A stretch of DNA of 64,000 nt from Entoloma clypeatum (lineage: Eukaryota; Basidiomycota; Agaricomycetes; Agaricales; Entolomataceae): assembly GCA_963565915.1 (NCBI GenBank), contig OY751494.1:1488001-1552000 (forward strand). Direction: 5' to 3'. This document shows positions 12,401-22,360 of this stretch, piece after piece. A program made the position numbers and the translations under genes. The notes beneath the pieces were generated by a model that was not told the DNA's origin, did not search any database, and worked only from the letters and a program-made list of their open reading frames with translations. The stretch's first letter is position 1; the number at the start of each line of letters is the position of its first letter.

Positions 12401-13387
12401 TGGGTTTCGGACTGGTAACCTCTCTGACACTTTCTTTTCGAAGACTGATAGATACTTGTGATATTTCCGGGGAACTACCTGTTCCGCCGGCGTTTTGTCT
12501 GTGCTTTCACCTTTAGCTGCCCTGAGCATGTGGATTACCTCTTCCTCCACTTCTTCTTCATTTCCTTCTACTACCTCTTCAATTCTTCCACCCCATCTGG
12601 TTCTTGCAGTTTTCTTTAAATAACATGTTCGATGCATGCCGCACTCTTCTGGACATCTTGATAGTTTAATTTCTGCTTTTTCCCAATCGATCTCTGGATT
12701 ATGGCGTTTCAGCCAAGTGTGTCCAACAATAATTTTAGCTTTTCCTAGGTTGCATGCTTCAAACACTGCTATTTCCATGTGTCCCTTATACCGCATGGCC
12801 ATGACTGCCTCATGCGTGATCGAACCTCCTTGGTTAAGTGTGCCAGCAACATTGTAGACCCGAATGGGGAAAGGTAGTTCCCTTAATTTAATATTGTTTC
12901 TCTTGGCAAAGTCCAGATCAATGAACATTCCTGTTGCCCCTGAGTCTGATAATGCTTCAATGTCAAAGGTGTGTTTGTCCTGTAGTGTTTCCAGTGTGAT
13001 CTTCATCATGAGCTCCTTTTCCAAAGAAGCTGATCTAATAAATGATGGTTCTCCCATTGAGTCCGTTTGCCTATTTAAGTTATCTGATTCATCTGAACAG
13101 GGAATTAAGCATTCATCCATAAGGGCCGAACCAAGCCTCGTTTCCGAGGACTCCCCAATGATATAATTTACAAGTGTATCTAAGTCCAAATCATCCATGC
13201 TATTTTTTTGAGTTTTTACCTTTTTGGGTTTGTCCAATAGTATTTTATTGTATGTAACTGCTGCGTCTGTAAGTTTCTGAAACCATGATTTTACAGTGTC
13301 CTTATGTATATAAGAGTCTATAGGCAATTGTTTGTAATGATTTGTCAGAGCCAGTGGGGGAATTACTGGTTGACATTCACAAAACCC
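9440..13387 (-). pseudogene. E2 pol (PR-RT-RNaseH-IN-chromodomain), broken
   Basis: The main open part 13327-11312 holds a protease-like SDSGATGMFID, RT blocks (QDYQHINNWT, WGYNNVRIKEGDEW, YIDD) and the start of RNase H. Downstream pieces carry the HHCC zinc site (AGHPDQWKT...CNKC), integrase core with a TGA inside SDxGPQF, and a chromodomain (LEYLVQWEGLTPDHNTWEP). In-frame stops are at 11312, 10664, 10397, 10022 and 9788, all TGA. The frame extends upstream of 13327 without a stop to the slippery heptamer at 13381-13387, so pol was made as a gag-pol fusion. Confidence 0.92.
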
Positions 13388-14435
13388 TGCTGCCCTGCAA
13401 CTTGTCCATTGGGATTCAGTGCAGGTGCGCTATTCACACCCATTTGTCCATTTGTGGCTTGATGCGCTTGATGCCTTGCTGTTATCTGCCTCAGAATTTC
13501 TTCCTCCTCGTGCTCATCAATTTGTTCGATCATTGCTGCTTGTACCCTGCGCTGCAGCTGCCTGCAATCTCGGGCAAAATGCCTCTGTCCACCACAGTTA
13601 TAGCAATTACCAGGGGCTCATCGCTGGTTTCTGTCAACATTCATCATGTTTGGATCACGTCATTGTTGCTGCTGACCATTTTGCTGGGGACGGTACCCCC
13701 CATTCTGTTGTTGCCCAAAGGGCCTTGCGGCCGTGGTGCTTGCTGATTCTGGGGGCGATTTCCCCATTGGTTCCCTTGTCTTTGAGGTCCCTGCCTCATT
13801 CCTTGCCTCATGGCATAATTCTCTTCAGCCCTTCTGATGGCTGAGATTTCTTCGACAGTTTCCTGCATGGTGTCCTGACATCTTCCTTGCTGAAGCAATT
13901 GCTGTATGATTGAGTCCCGGGCATTTCTCTCCAGTAATGAAATCCCATGATGATCCTCAATTTTCCCTTTGATCACCAGTGTTCCGAACTGCATGATCCA
14001 ATCATCTGTTTTCATCTGGTTCTGTTTGAACCCCTCAATCTCTGCTCTGGCCCATTCCACTTTGGTGGTAGGGCGAAACCTCGTGGTGATCTCATAGACC
14101 AAGTTTCAATATGTTGGCCAATCATTTGTTTCCATGCATTGAGTGAGTCGTGTCTCCCCATATGTTCCTGCAATCGGTCCATCTAATTGGGACCAGACTG
14201 CGATACAGATTTCATCATTCCCATGTAACAAATCTCGATTTACTTGGATCCACATGAGCATTTTTGCCCACCATCCCGAAAACAGGGGTCGGGATCCATT
14301 ATATTTGCCGGGATCTGCAGCTATTTCAATTCTTCGCCCTGGTCGGTGAGGAGGAGGAGGAGGTGGTGGTGCGATGGGGGGGGCGTGATGTTCAGGGAGT
14401 TTGGGGGCTTCGTCCTGGAAATCTTGGTTGTCCAT
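13363..14435 (-). pseudogene. E2 gag, broken
   Basis: Starts at ATG 14435 (MDNQDFQDEAPKLPE), with a proline run and a retrotransposon gag core (WWAKMLMWIQVNRDLLHG; FRPTTKVEWARAEIEGF), then a Gln-rich segment and one CCHC knuckle (CYNC...RHFARDC) near 13580-13600. TGA stops lie at 14106-14108 and 13660-13662, and another TGA precedes the knuckle. A small frame change falls in the Gln-rich part. The gag stop TAA is at 13363-13365. Confidence 0.85.
13381..13387 (-). other. candidate -1 frameshift site, E2 gag-pol
   Basis: On the minus strand the gag frame reads G GGT TTT, a standard X XXY YYZ heptamer, 15 bases before the gag stop. The -1 frame is open from there into pol. The E5 copy preserves the same heptamer and spacing. 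Confidence 0.6.
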
Positions 14436-14989
14436 GATGGTGTTCTGACAGGGGGGTGTTTTGGTTTGAACAACAGTACCTTACGTCGGCCGTGCAACCC
14501 TGTTCTGACACTTAGGCAAAAAAAAATCTGAAAAGAAAACTCAAAGAACGATCTGTCTACCCAGGCAGTTGGGATGCCCAAATGGAGGAAGATCTAGGAA
14601 AAATGAAGTCCACGCGGTCAATACCCCTACGCATGCTGGACTGGTCGAATCGAGTTGTCGAGGGGTCGGAGCCTGGAACACCTGTTGCGAACTAGACATG
14701 TACTGTCTTCTCTTCCAAACCATCACACGCACCAGCAACTTCCCCGAAGGTCAGATGTGTCAGCCTTTGGTCACCTTGACACGGGACGGGCTCAACATTT
14801 CCCTGTGTCTCAAACGGCAACGCTAGTTATAGTGGGTGCACCTAGTGTTCTCTTCTTATCCCTGAAGTCCGGGAGGTCCCCCTTAATGCTAGGATCCATG
14901 TATAGATATGTACTTTTGATGAAAAAGCACGAAACGGCGAGGTTGAAATGGAGGAAAGGAAAGTGAGTTTTGAGCGGGCAAGTTTTTAG

Positions 14990-14999
14990 AGCTTGTTCT
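14990..14999 (-). other. E2 self-priming primer binding site
   Basis: Minus strand AGAACAAGCT, two bases after the 5' LTR end, is complementary to AGCTTGTTCT in the LTR (forward 15118-15127 region). Same arrangement as in E5 and E1. Confidence 0.65.
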
Positions 15000-15001
15000 T
15001 C

Positions 15002-15298
15002 TGTTGAGGCGACGCTAAGCAAATGACGTCACAAGCCCAAACTTAGGAACTTAGAGTGAGGAATGTGGAAAGATGAGGAAGGGGCTGTATTGCCAAGAGA
15101 CCCAGCGGGAATCTCAAGAGAACAAGCTATTGAATACAAGTAAAAGTACCCTACTTATATATGTAAATACCATGAGGCTGCGTTGATGCAGTGTCATGCT
15201 GCACGATTGATAAGATGTCCTCATGTACAATATAATGTAGATAAGATAAGATCGAAATAAGATGAGATAAAGTGAAAAGTGAAAGTACGATCATAACA
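15002..15298 (-). repeat. E2 5' LTR
   Basis: 297 bp, pairs with 9131-9428. It carries a TATATA-containing stretch roughly 30 bases before the segment complementary to the primer binding site. Confidence 0.93.
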
Positions 15299-15344
15299 AT
15301 AGCCCTGAGAAAAACTACTCCCACACGACCCGATTTTCACTGGG

Positions 15345-15626
15345 ACTCACACCCAATGGCCTCCCTTCATGCCCAACGGCGTCCCATGCCCAACTGCCAT
15401 GACACATGTCCAACAGCCCTTTTTATCACCCAACGGCTGACATCCACATAAATACACGTAGACATCCTGTATTAGTATCCAACAAAAAAAAAAATTTTGA
15501 TCGAAACCGAAGACTGGGCCCTTCCCATTTTAGCAAGACCAATACTGCGGTCTCAGTCTATTTCAGTTCATTTTTGGTTCAGTCTGGTCTGGTTCCAGTC
15601 CTATTGGACTGAACCTTGAAATACTA
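15345..15626 (+). repeat. minisatellite units and hAT-type MITE fragment
   Basis: 15345-15440 continues the 20-bp CCCAANGGC array seen at 8297-8732, which the MITE split. From about 15540 the sequence is a GGTC/CAGT-rich stretch (GGTTCAGTCTGGTCTGGTTCC) of the type found in the MITE pieces at 17202 and 20886. No gene. Confidence 0.55.
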
Positions 15627-16855
15627 CATGCAACCTAGGAAAAGCTAAAATTATTGTTGGACACACCTGGCTGAAATGCCATAATCCAGAAATCAATTGG
15701 AAAAAAGCAGAAATTAAACTATCAAGATATTCTGAGGAATGCAGCATGCGTAGAACATGTTATTTATATAAATAAAACTGCTATAACCAGATGGGATGGA
15801 AGAGTTGAAGAAGTGGTAGAAAAAAATAAGGAAGAAGTGGAAGAGAAAGTAATCCACATGCTTAGAGCAGCTAAAGGAGAAACCTCAGATGAGGCACTGG
15901 CAGAACAGACAGTCCCCCGAAAAAATCATAGATACTTATCAGTCTTCAAAAAAAAAGTGTCAGAAAGGTTACTGATCAGGAAACCATGGGATCACGCCAT
16001 CAATCTAAAGCCAGACAGATTTTGTACCAAAAAAGGCCAAAGTCTATCTCTTGTCACCGGATGAAAGGAAAGACGTATCTGAGTTTGTAAATGATCAATT
16101 ATGCAAAGGATATATCAGACCTACCAAGTCACCGCAAACCTCACCAGTATTCTTTATATCTAAAAAAGATGGAAAGAAATGAATGATACAGGATTACTGC
16201 CATATTAACAGTTGGACTGTTTGCAATAATTATCCACTCCCATTGATCCCTGAATTGATTGATAAATTAAAAGAAAAGAAAGGGTTCACCAAAATAGATC
16301 TCAGATGGGGGTACAATAATGTGTGCATCAAAGAAGAAGACGAGTTGCAGGTGGCATTCACAACCCCAATGGAGCTTTTGAGCCAACAGTTATGTTTTTC
16401 GGACTAATTGATTCTCCAAGCACGTTCCAGACTATGATAAATAATATATTAGTAGCAATCAAAGGTGAAGAAGGACACAGTGAAATAATGGAGGAAATTC
16501 TAAAAAGATTATGAGAAAATGACTTATTCTTAAAACCAGGAAAATGTTTCTTTGACAGAGACAAAATAGAGTTCTTCAGATTAATTATTAGAAAAGATGG
16601 TATTCAGATGGACTCTTCAAAGGTAGATACTATCCAACAATGGCCTAGACCTACAAAAGTGAAGGAAGTGCAGTCATTCTTGAGACTAGCCAATTTCTAT
16701 TGGAGATTCATCAAAGATTTCTCTGAAGTGGCAGGGCCTCTACATAAATTAACAAGAAAAGATATAATCTGGAATTGGAAAGAGGAACAGGCGGAAGCAT
16801 TTGACACACTAAAGAAATTATTTATAAAAGCCCCTATATTGGTATCTTCCAACTA
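15627..16855 (+). pseudogene. E3: Ty3 pol fragment of the E2/E5 family
   Basis: Collinear with E2 pol from the segment after the protease active site (GKAKIIVGHTWLK) through RT to KAPILVSSN. There are no LTRs and no gag. Stops and frame changes are frequent. The RT segment jumps from MINNI to LVAIKGEEGH, so a deletion of roughly 17 codons has removed the catalytic YIDD region present in E2. The ends match no element boundary, so this is a truncated relic. Confidence 0.9.
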
Positions 16856-16969
16856 GGCAATAGCATTGATAACATGTATGGGTCATGTTTTCACAACCTG
16901 CAACCTGTGATGGTACCTGTCACACATTATGCTCTGACGTGGCTTGCGCACCACCACTGCCATCTCTGG

Positions 16970-17201
16970 CACACAACCACTGTCTCCAACAGCTTCAAAT
17001 CAAGCCTCAACAGCCTCTAGTCACACCCAACGGCTGTCTCTTGTCCAATGGCTGCTCCTCATGCCCAATGGCCCCTAGTCTTACCCAATGGCTGTCTCTT
17101 GGGCCAACGGCCGCCTCTCACCCCCAACGCCATCCAACTTGAGTCAACAGCCACCTCTCATGCCCAATGGCCACCACTCATGTCCAGAGGCCCCCACTCA
17201 T
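16970..17201 (+). repeat. degenerate 20-bp minisatellite array
   Basis: Units such as CACCCAACGGCTGTCTCTTG and CATGCCCAATGGCCCCTAG follow one another at about 20-bp spacing, the same family as at 8297. Confidence 0.75.
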
Positions 17202-17410
17202 AGTGTTCAAAGGTTCAGTCTACATAGACCTGAACCGGACTGAACTGAACTGAAAAATAGACCATGTTGGACTGAACCGTGGTCTAAGGTCTATATGTTT
17301 TGGAAAATTTAGACTGCAGTTCAGTCTAGATTTTTTTTTTTTGACTTAGACCGCAAAAAGACCAGTCTAAACAGGTCTAGACCGGTCTTTTTGCCCTTTG
17401 GGATACACCT
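17202..17410 (+). repeat. hAT-type MITE fragment
   Basis: Begins TAGTGTTCAAAGGTTCAGTC, like the terminal TAGTGTT of the complete element at 20886, and continues with CCGGACTGAACTGAACTG and GGTCTAGACCGGTC text. No matching right end with a target duplication was found. Confidence 0.5.
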
Positions 17411-17539
17411 CCAACCCCCCCCCCCTAATATTCTACAATTTTTGGAGATTTTTCAGTAATCTGTATAATATTCTAGATATTTATAGTCCAATTTCATTGG
17501 TCTAAGACTTGTTTTGAAGCTACAACTGAGTGGAATACA

Positions 17540-18230
17540 TTTCTAGCTTGTATATAAACTCTTGCTCAGAGTCACAAAGGTTAAGAATTGAGTGAAACAT
17601 GGTGAAAACATAGCTAAAACATATGATTACAGTGTTGTTTTTGTTATATCTGTGTGCCTCTCATTGCGGAGTGAGCAATGGGTGGATGTGTCAATTCAAC
17701 ATTGGATGATGTGCAACACACACATATCAAATGTGTCAAATATATGTAAACAAACTCTCAAAGCATTGCATTTCTCCTTAATATGGCTACACAGGAGAAA
17801 GTAAGCTTACAGACTATATCAATTATGTACCAGAGTATCATATGTCAATAAATAAATATGTATTTATTTCATGAATTTTCACCACAGATTTGAGCATATA
17901 GTGATGCAATACTTTACACCAAACAACAGCAAACAATGTGCAAATGCATCGCGCAGGCGCGCGCGGTGCCTTCCTCATGATCTAATAATAGTTTAACATG
18001 ATAGAACTCATCAATATATATATATTCACCTTCTGAAACACCTTGTATAATTTTTAGATCTCTAGATAAGATAGAAATGATGAAATGTGCATATTTCAGT
18101 AAAAGTGTTATATCTCCATAATAAATGCACCAAATTTGAAAAACAGATGTGCTGTGAGGTCCCCTGAATGAGGAGAATCCAAAGCTGAAACAAATTTTTT
18201 TGGTCAAATTTTCGTCCTATTTTGCTTCTA
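17540..18230 (+). repeat. diverged dispersed repeat, copy B
   Basis: Related to the split copy A (880-1276 and 7927-8190) through shared words in the same order. It is AT-rich with no coding frame. Edges are approximate. Confidence 0.6.
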
Positions 18231-18690
18231 TTCATCTTATTAAGTCCTTGGGCTTGATTTGAATGGTCTGAGTAGATTTACATACAATGTTACAATGGTA
18301 TATATACAGTACATATAGACTACAGTGATTGTGGAAGAGAGAAAGTAAGAAAAGGTTGTTTTTGTGTTTGAGAAAACCCATGATGATGCACTGTTCATCA
18401 CAATTTACAGCGTGTTCTGACGCATCATTTAGAATACAGATTCTCTAGGTATACATAGCTTGAGTTCCCAACTATATATATACTTTTTATGACTCGATAT
18501 ACATCTATCCATAAGTTCAAAGCTATCTTGAGGCCTGTGATGCCACAGTTTGGACATCGAGGCCTTATGTTTCATCAATGCTCATCGCTCGGCATTGACT
18601 GCCAAGCACTTTTGGCAATCGCCGAAACTCAAACCATAATTCGACAGACAGCCAACAAAATATTTCCACACTTCTTTTATCCCCCCGCAT
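18231..18690. other. non-coding stretch
   Basis: AT-rich intergenic DNA. I see no gene, RNA gene or clear repeat boundary. Confidence 0.4.
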
Positions 18691-19160
18691 CCACTCCACC
18701 TGGCTCCACTTCTGCCCAATGGCCACTACTGCTGCCCAACAGCCCCCTCTAATGCCCAATGGCCTCTCTTCATGCCCAACGCCCCCCTCTAATGCCCCTT
18801 CATGCCCAACGGCCCCCTCGCATGCCAAACCGGCCCCTACTAGCGCCCAACGGCCTCCCTGCGCACCCAATGGCCCCTCTTGTGCCCAATGGCGCCCTTT
18901 AACACCCAGTGCCCATTCCTTCGTGCCGAATGGCCCCTTCGCGTGCCCAATGGCCGCCCATGATGCGCAACGGCCCTCTCTAATGCCCAACAGCACCTTC
19001 TCGCGCCCAACGCTCCCCACTCTCGCGCAACGGCCCACTCTTGCATCCAGCAGCCTCCTCTTGCGACCAACGGCCCCTCACTTGCACCCCACGGCCTTGA
19101 CTCATGCCCAACAGCCCCCCCCACTCGCGTCCAACAGCGTCGTCTTGCGCCCAACACATG
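18691..19160 (+). repeat. degenerate 20-bp minisatellite array
   Basis: The longest later array, with units such as GCGCCCAACGGCCTCCCTGC at roughly 20-bp steps and somewhat richer in CG than the array at 8297. Frames stay open on both strands for the same arithmetic reason. Confidence 0.75.
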
Positions 19161-19179
19161 TTTTTAAATTATTAGTGTA

Positions 19180-19276
19180 TCACCATAGTTACAACCAGTC
19201 TAGACCAGTTTGGACCGGTCCGGTCTTGGTCCACCCGTTTTTGGGGCAAAAAACCAAACTGAATCCTCAAACACTA
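19180..19276 (-). repeat. hAT-type MITE fragment
   Basis: The reverse complement reads TAGTGTTTGAGGATTCAG and continues with GGTTTTTTGCCCCAAAAACG, the same end as the piece at 50312. Only one end is recognisable. Confidence 0.55.
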
Positions 19277-19585
19277 CCCACTCATACCCAACAGCCGCCA
19301 CTCTGCCCAAAACAATTGATGCATCCAGCCTGTCCACTGTCCATGGTCAACTGCCCAGGCTCATATATACCATATATCCAGCCTACACAACTATATTTAT
19401 ACATCAGACTGAACTGGCTGACTAATGATTATATAAGCAAGACACATGACCAAAAGAAAAAGTGTTTAAAAGAGAAATCTGAGAGACAAAGTCATGTGAC
19501 CTTTTTTCAGGATCACATGACCATTCACAAATATGTTCAGACAAGGGTAGTTCATGCCTTTTGACAGGTCATGTGACCATGAGAA

Positions 19586-19715
19586 AGTTAGGTTTGGTGG
19601 TTAGGGTCTAGTTAGAGGTTGGTTAGGGTCTGGTTAGGGTTGGCCAGGGTTCAGTTAGGATTCAGTTAGGGTAGTTAGGATTAGAGGTTAGAGGTTAGAA
19701 GGTTAGAGTAAGGGT
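19586..19715 (+). repeat. telomere-like interstitial tract
   Basis: Many copies of GGTTAGGGT, AGTTAGGGT and close variants (GTTAGAGG, GTTAGGAT) in one orientation. TTAGGG is the usual telomere unit of basidiomycetes. The units are degenerate and irregularly spaced. Confidence 0.55.
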
Positions 19716-19744
19716 TTGAAATGGGGGTGTGAAAAGAGTATGAG

Positions 19745-20310
19745 TGTCACGTAGCGTTTTTTCTCAACGTCGGAAAACGTCGGACGAGTCGGAGCAGAGT
19801 AGCAGAGGAGCAGATGCGATAAGTGCGACGTTGGCAGAAAGGACCTGGCTTCAACTTGTGCGTTGCGCCCCACTCTTTGACGTGGTCCTCAATTTCGGAT
19901 TGGTGGATGTCGGATGAGCGGATGAGCGGATGAGCGGGGGTGATGGAGAGAATGCTCAAAGGCAAGTAGAGACGGATGCAAATGAGGTGTAACATATGAT
20001 ATTTGAACTGAGGTTCTACAACAGGTTTGTACACTATTTATAGTAGACTAGAATGATCAGCATTACTATAAGTGATGTGCAGATATCAGAGTTGACCATC
20101 GGAACATTTGGAGTACGGAGAGTAGCAAATGAAAAGTGAACAACATATGTCTACTTGTAAGTATGGTTGAGATGTTACATAGTAGAAGTATAATCAAATA
20201 TAAATAGAATGCTGTTGGAGCGGATGTCGGAGTGGATGAATCGTCAGAGTCGTCAGATAAGTCGGATGTGAATCGTATGGTTATGACAATGAGACTCTGA
20301 TCTTACATGA
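19745..20310 (-). repeat. LTR related to the E4 family, minus strand
   Basis: The reverse complement contains CTATAAATAG, then ACCTCAGTTCAAATATCA, and later CAAGTTGAAGCCAGGTCC. These match in order the TATA region, the self-priming segment and the AGTTGAAGCCA block of the LTRs at 21885 and 59179. Probably a solo or truncated LTR; ends not fixed. Confidence 0.6.
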
Positions 20311-20690
20311 TTACATCATCTGACGCCATAAAATCTTGGTTATATAAGCTCAAAGTTCAGGGGAGATTGATTGATAATATTTGTTCTTTGTTTATTTTCT
20401 TATATAATCAGTTGGCTCTGCATGTTTTTTATTTTCATTCTGTACATATTACAGAGGCCTGAACAGTTGACTGTGGATAGTGGACAGGCTGAATGCATCA
20501 AGTGTTTTGGGCAACTGCCCAGTTTCATGTATAAATCTGGCTGCACAGACTGTGCCACTTGCCCCCAATGCTCTCAACTTGCCCCTAACAGCTGCCTCTT
20601 GCACTTAATAGTCGTCTCTTGTCAAACCTGCATGATGACTTATTATGGTTTCTAAAACAAAGAGTTAGAACAGAAAAATAACCAGAAAGA
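20311..20690. other. non-coding, a few minisatellite-like words
   Basis: CTTGCCCCCAATG and similar words at 20558-20610 recall the 20-bp array. No gene is seen. The intron of the antisense relic may extend into 20650-20697. Confidence 0.4.
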
Positions 20691-20697
20691 AACTCAC

Positions 20698-21718
20698 TCG
20701 TTGTCATGCACGCACTCAATGCCCTTTATCACCCACCTCGTACAGGTGCCGAGTCCGACCCCAACTCCCGACCCCTCTCCGACTGTCACCAACACCTCCT
20801 CCACCTTCCTCTTCTTTGTCACCCTCTTCTTCTTCTCCGCCTGCGGCTCCCCCGACCCCTTGCTCAATGCGCCTTGCGCAGTGGCTAGTGTTTCAAGGTC
20901 CAGTTTACTTTTGTTGGTTTCAGACTGAGACCAGACGGAACCAAACCAGTGAAAGACCAGACCACCGGTCTCGGTCTTTAAGGTTTCGGATCACAACCGG
21001 TTTCCGGTTCGTCTTTTTTCAGGATTTCAGAGACCGCTAAAAAACTGGTTTGAACCGGTTTAAACCAGTCTTTGACCAAAGGTCACCCACAGTTGGTATA
21101 CTCACCAACTGCAGTTAAACTCCGAGTTTTTCAGTGATTCTTTGACCAATTTCTGATATCAAAAATTTCTTTAAAAAAACCGCAGTTGGTATACTGATGA
21201 ACTGCGGTCCAATCTTGAATTTTTTGATGATTCTTTGATATCAAAAACCCAAATAAAGTCAAACAATCATCAAAAACTCCAAAAACACACCGCGGTTGGT
21301 GAGTATACCAACCGCAGGTGAAGACCAGTCTGAACCGGTCTTGGTTTCATTCTATCTGAGAAACAGAACCAGTATGACCGGTTTCACATGGTCCGGTTCA
21401 GTTTTTTCGAGATCATGTGAACTGAAAAATCGGTCTCGGTCTCGGTCTCAATATTTTGAGGGTCAAAAACCAGACCGAACCAGACCTTTCAACACTAGCA
21501 GTGGCCACTTCATCAGTCCTCTTCTGAGCTGCCAGCTCTGATGCCCAACATGTCTCCTCCGCTACCTGCATCTCCTCCGCTACCCTCTCCTCCTCTGCTC
21601 TCTGCTCCTCCTCAGCCTTCTTGGCAGCCTCCTCCTCCACCGCTCACTTCTTAGCCTCCACCTCCGCAAGTTTGGCCTGCAGCACCTCCAATTCTTTTTG
21701 GAATTCATTTGCCGACAT
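20698..21718 (-). pseudogene. antisense accessory gene relic of a Ty3 element
   Basis: On the minus strand ATG 21718 (MSANEFQKELEVLQ) opens a Glu/Ala/Lys-rich coiled-coil frame with one TGA in it. A hAT-type MITE (20886-21497) splits the frame. It then continues through a basic KKKR..KKRK segment to GTCTRWVIKGIECVHDN, a C-X2-W-X6-C version of the first half of a Zn2Cys6 cluster, and stops at a GTGAGT donor (20697-20692) in phase 2. The intact gene at 58176-59097 has the same order, the same half-cluster before the intron and the same intron phase. The second exon is missing. Confidence 0.7.
20886..21497. mobile_element. hAT-type MITE with perfect 8-bp TSD
   Basis: 612 bp. Left end TAGTGTTTCAAGGTC; right end, reverse-complemented, TAGTGTTGAAAGGTCTG. 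The 8-bp duplication GCAGTGGC flanks it exactly (20878-20885 and 21498-21505). hAT elements make 8-bp duplications and often have YARNG ends, which TAGTG satisfies. No transposase. Internal sequence is rich in ACCGGTTT and GGTCTCGGTC words. Confidence 0.88.
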
Positions 21719-21870
21719 TTTGAGGATTATCGGAAGAGTTTTTCAAGTGGAAAGATAATGGGGGGAACAAGAAGGAAGAACCACTTGGATGGTATTTTCA
21801 ACCAACACATCACATGACACAGTTCACGTGCACCGACCACCTAGGTCCTTAGGCCTCATGGGTTCGGCCC

Positions 21871-21884
21871 TAAGGGGGAAATAC
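21871..21884 (+). other. polypurine tract before LTR 21885
   Basis: TAAGGGGGAAATAC, directly before TGTTAC, resembles AAGAGGGGAATAC before the E4 3' LTR. Confidence 0.7.
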
Positions 21885-22360
21885 TGTTACATTCTGATCA
21901 GCTCCGATGAATTCCGACACCTCCGACATCTCCAACATTTTGACTAATACTTATTATGCATACTTACTGTTATGAATCTCATTACTACGTACATTACTTA
22001 CATCTGACCATTTTACTTATGTTAAGCATCTCTGACAGCCACTCGTTATCCAACTCCGATGAAGCCACATGTCCTCCAACATAGTATTTAAACTCATGTA
22101 GAATTGTGTAGTAGCTTCAGTTTGAATATCAACTTAGATTCGACATCACACCTCCCATTCTCTTTCCAACTCTTAACTTGAGTCCGACCTCCGACCCTCC
22201 GATCCTCTGATCCTCTGAAATAAGGACACCGACGTATTAGCGAGGGCGCAACACACAAGTTGAAGCCAAGTCCTTGCCCCTATGTTGCACACCCTCCGAC
22301 CCTCCGACCTTCCGACATGTCCGACGTAGCTCCAACGTTTTTGTTGATCAATTCTTAACA
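21885..22360 (+). repeat. 3' LTR of a Ty3 element related to E4
   Basis: 476 bp, TGTTACATTC...TTCTTAACA. It shares with the E4 LTR the words CCTCCGACATCTCC, GAATATCAAC and GCGCAACACA, then GTTGAAGCCA, in order. Being preceded by a polypurine tract and an antisense accessory gene marks it as a 3' LTR. No matching 5' LTR or pol is in the window, so the element is truncated. Confidence 0.8.

Larger units (their letters stand above)
9131..15298 (-). mobile_element. E2: decayed Ty3/gypsy chromovirus, minus strand
   Basis: LTRs at 9131-9428 (3' LTR) and 15002-15298 (5' LTR) flank gag and pol on the minus strand. The perfect duplication ATAGC lies at 9126-9130 and 15299-15303. The two LTRs differ at several percent of sites, many of them CG to TG/CA changes. 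It is the same family as E5 and the fragment E3. Many stops, nearly all TGA, disable it. Confidence 0.95.
8740..15344. mobile_element. foldback MITE (432 bp) split by E2
   Basis: The left end CCCAGTGAAAATCGGGTCG at 8740 is mirrored by CGACCCGATTTTCACTGGG ending at 15344. The inverted arms continue inward to about 9060 with few mismatches. A 7-bp duplication ACTCACA flanks it (8733-8739 and 15345-15351). Removing E2 and one ATAGC copy leaves about 432 bp that fold back on themselves. No coding capacity. It inserted into the minisatellite array before E2 arrived. Confidence 0.8.

Noticed and set aside
14541..14738. Small ORF in the E2 leader with a similar frame in E5 (60018-60275)
   Set aside because: The ATG of E2 is ACG in E5 and the similarity follows general nucleotide identity of the two leaders. 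There is no sign of codon-level conservation.
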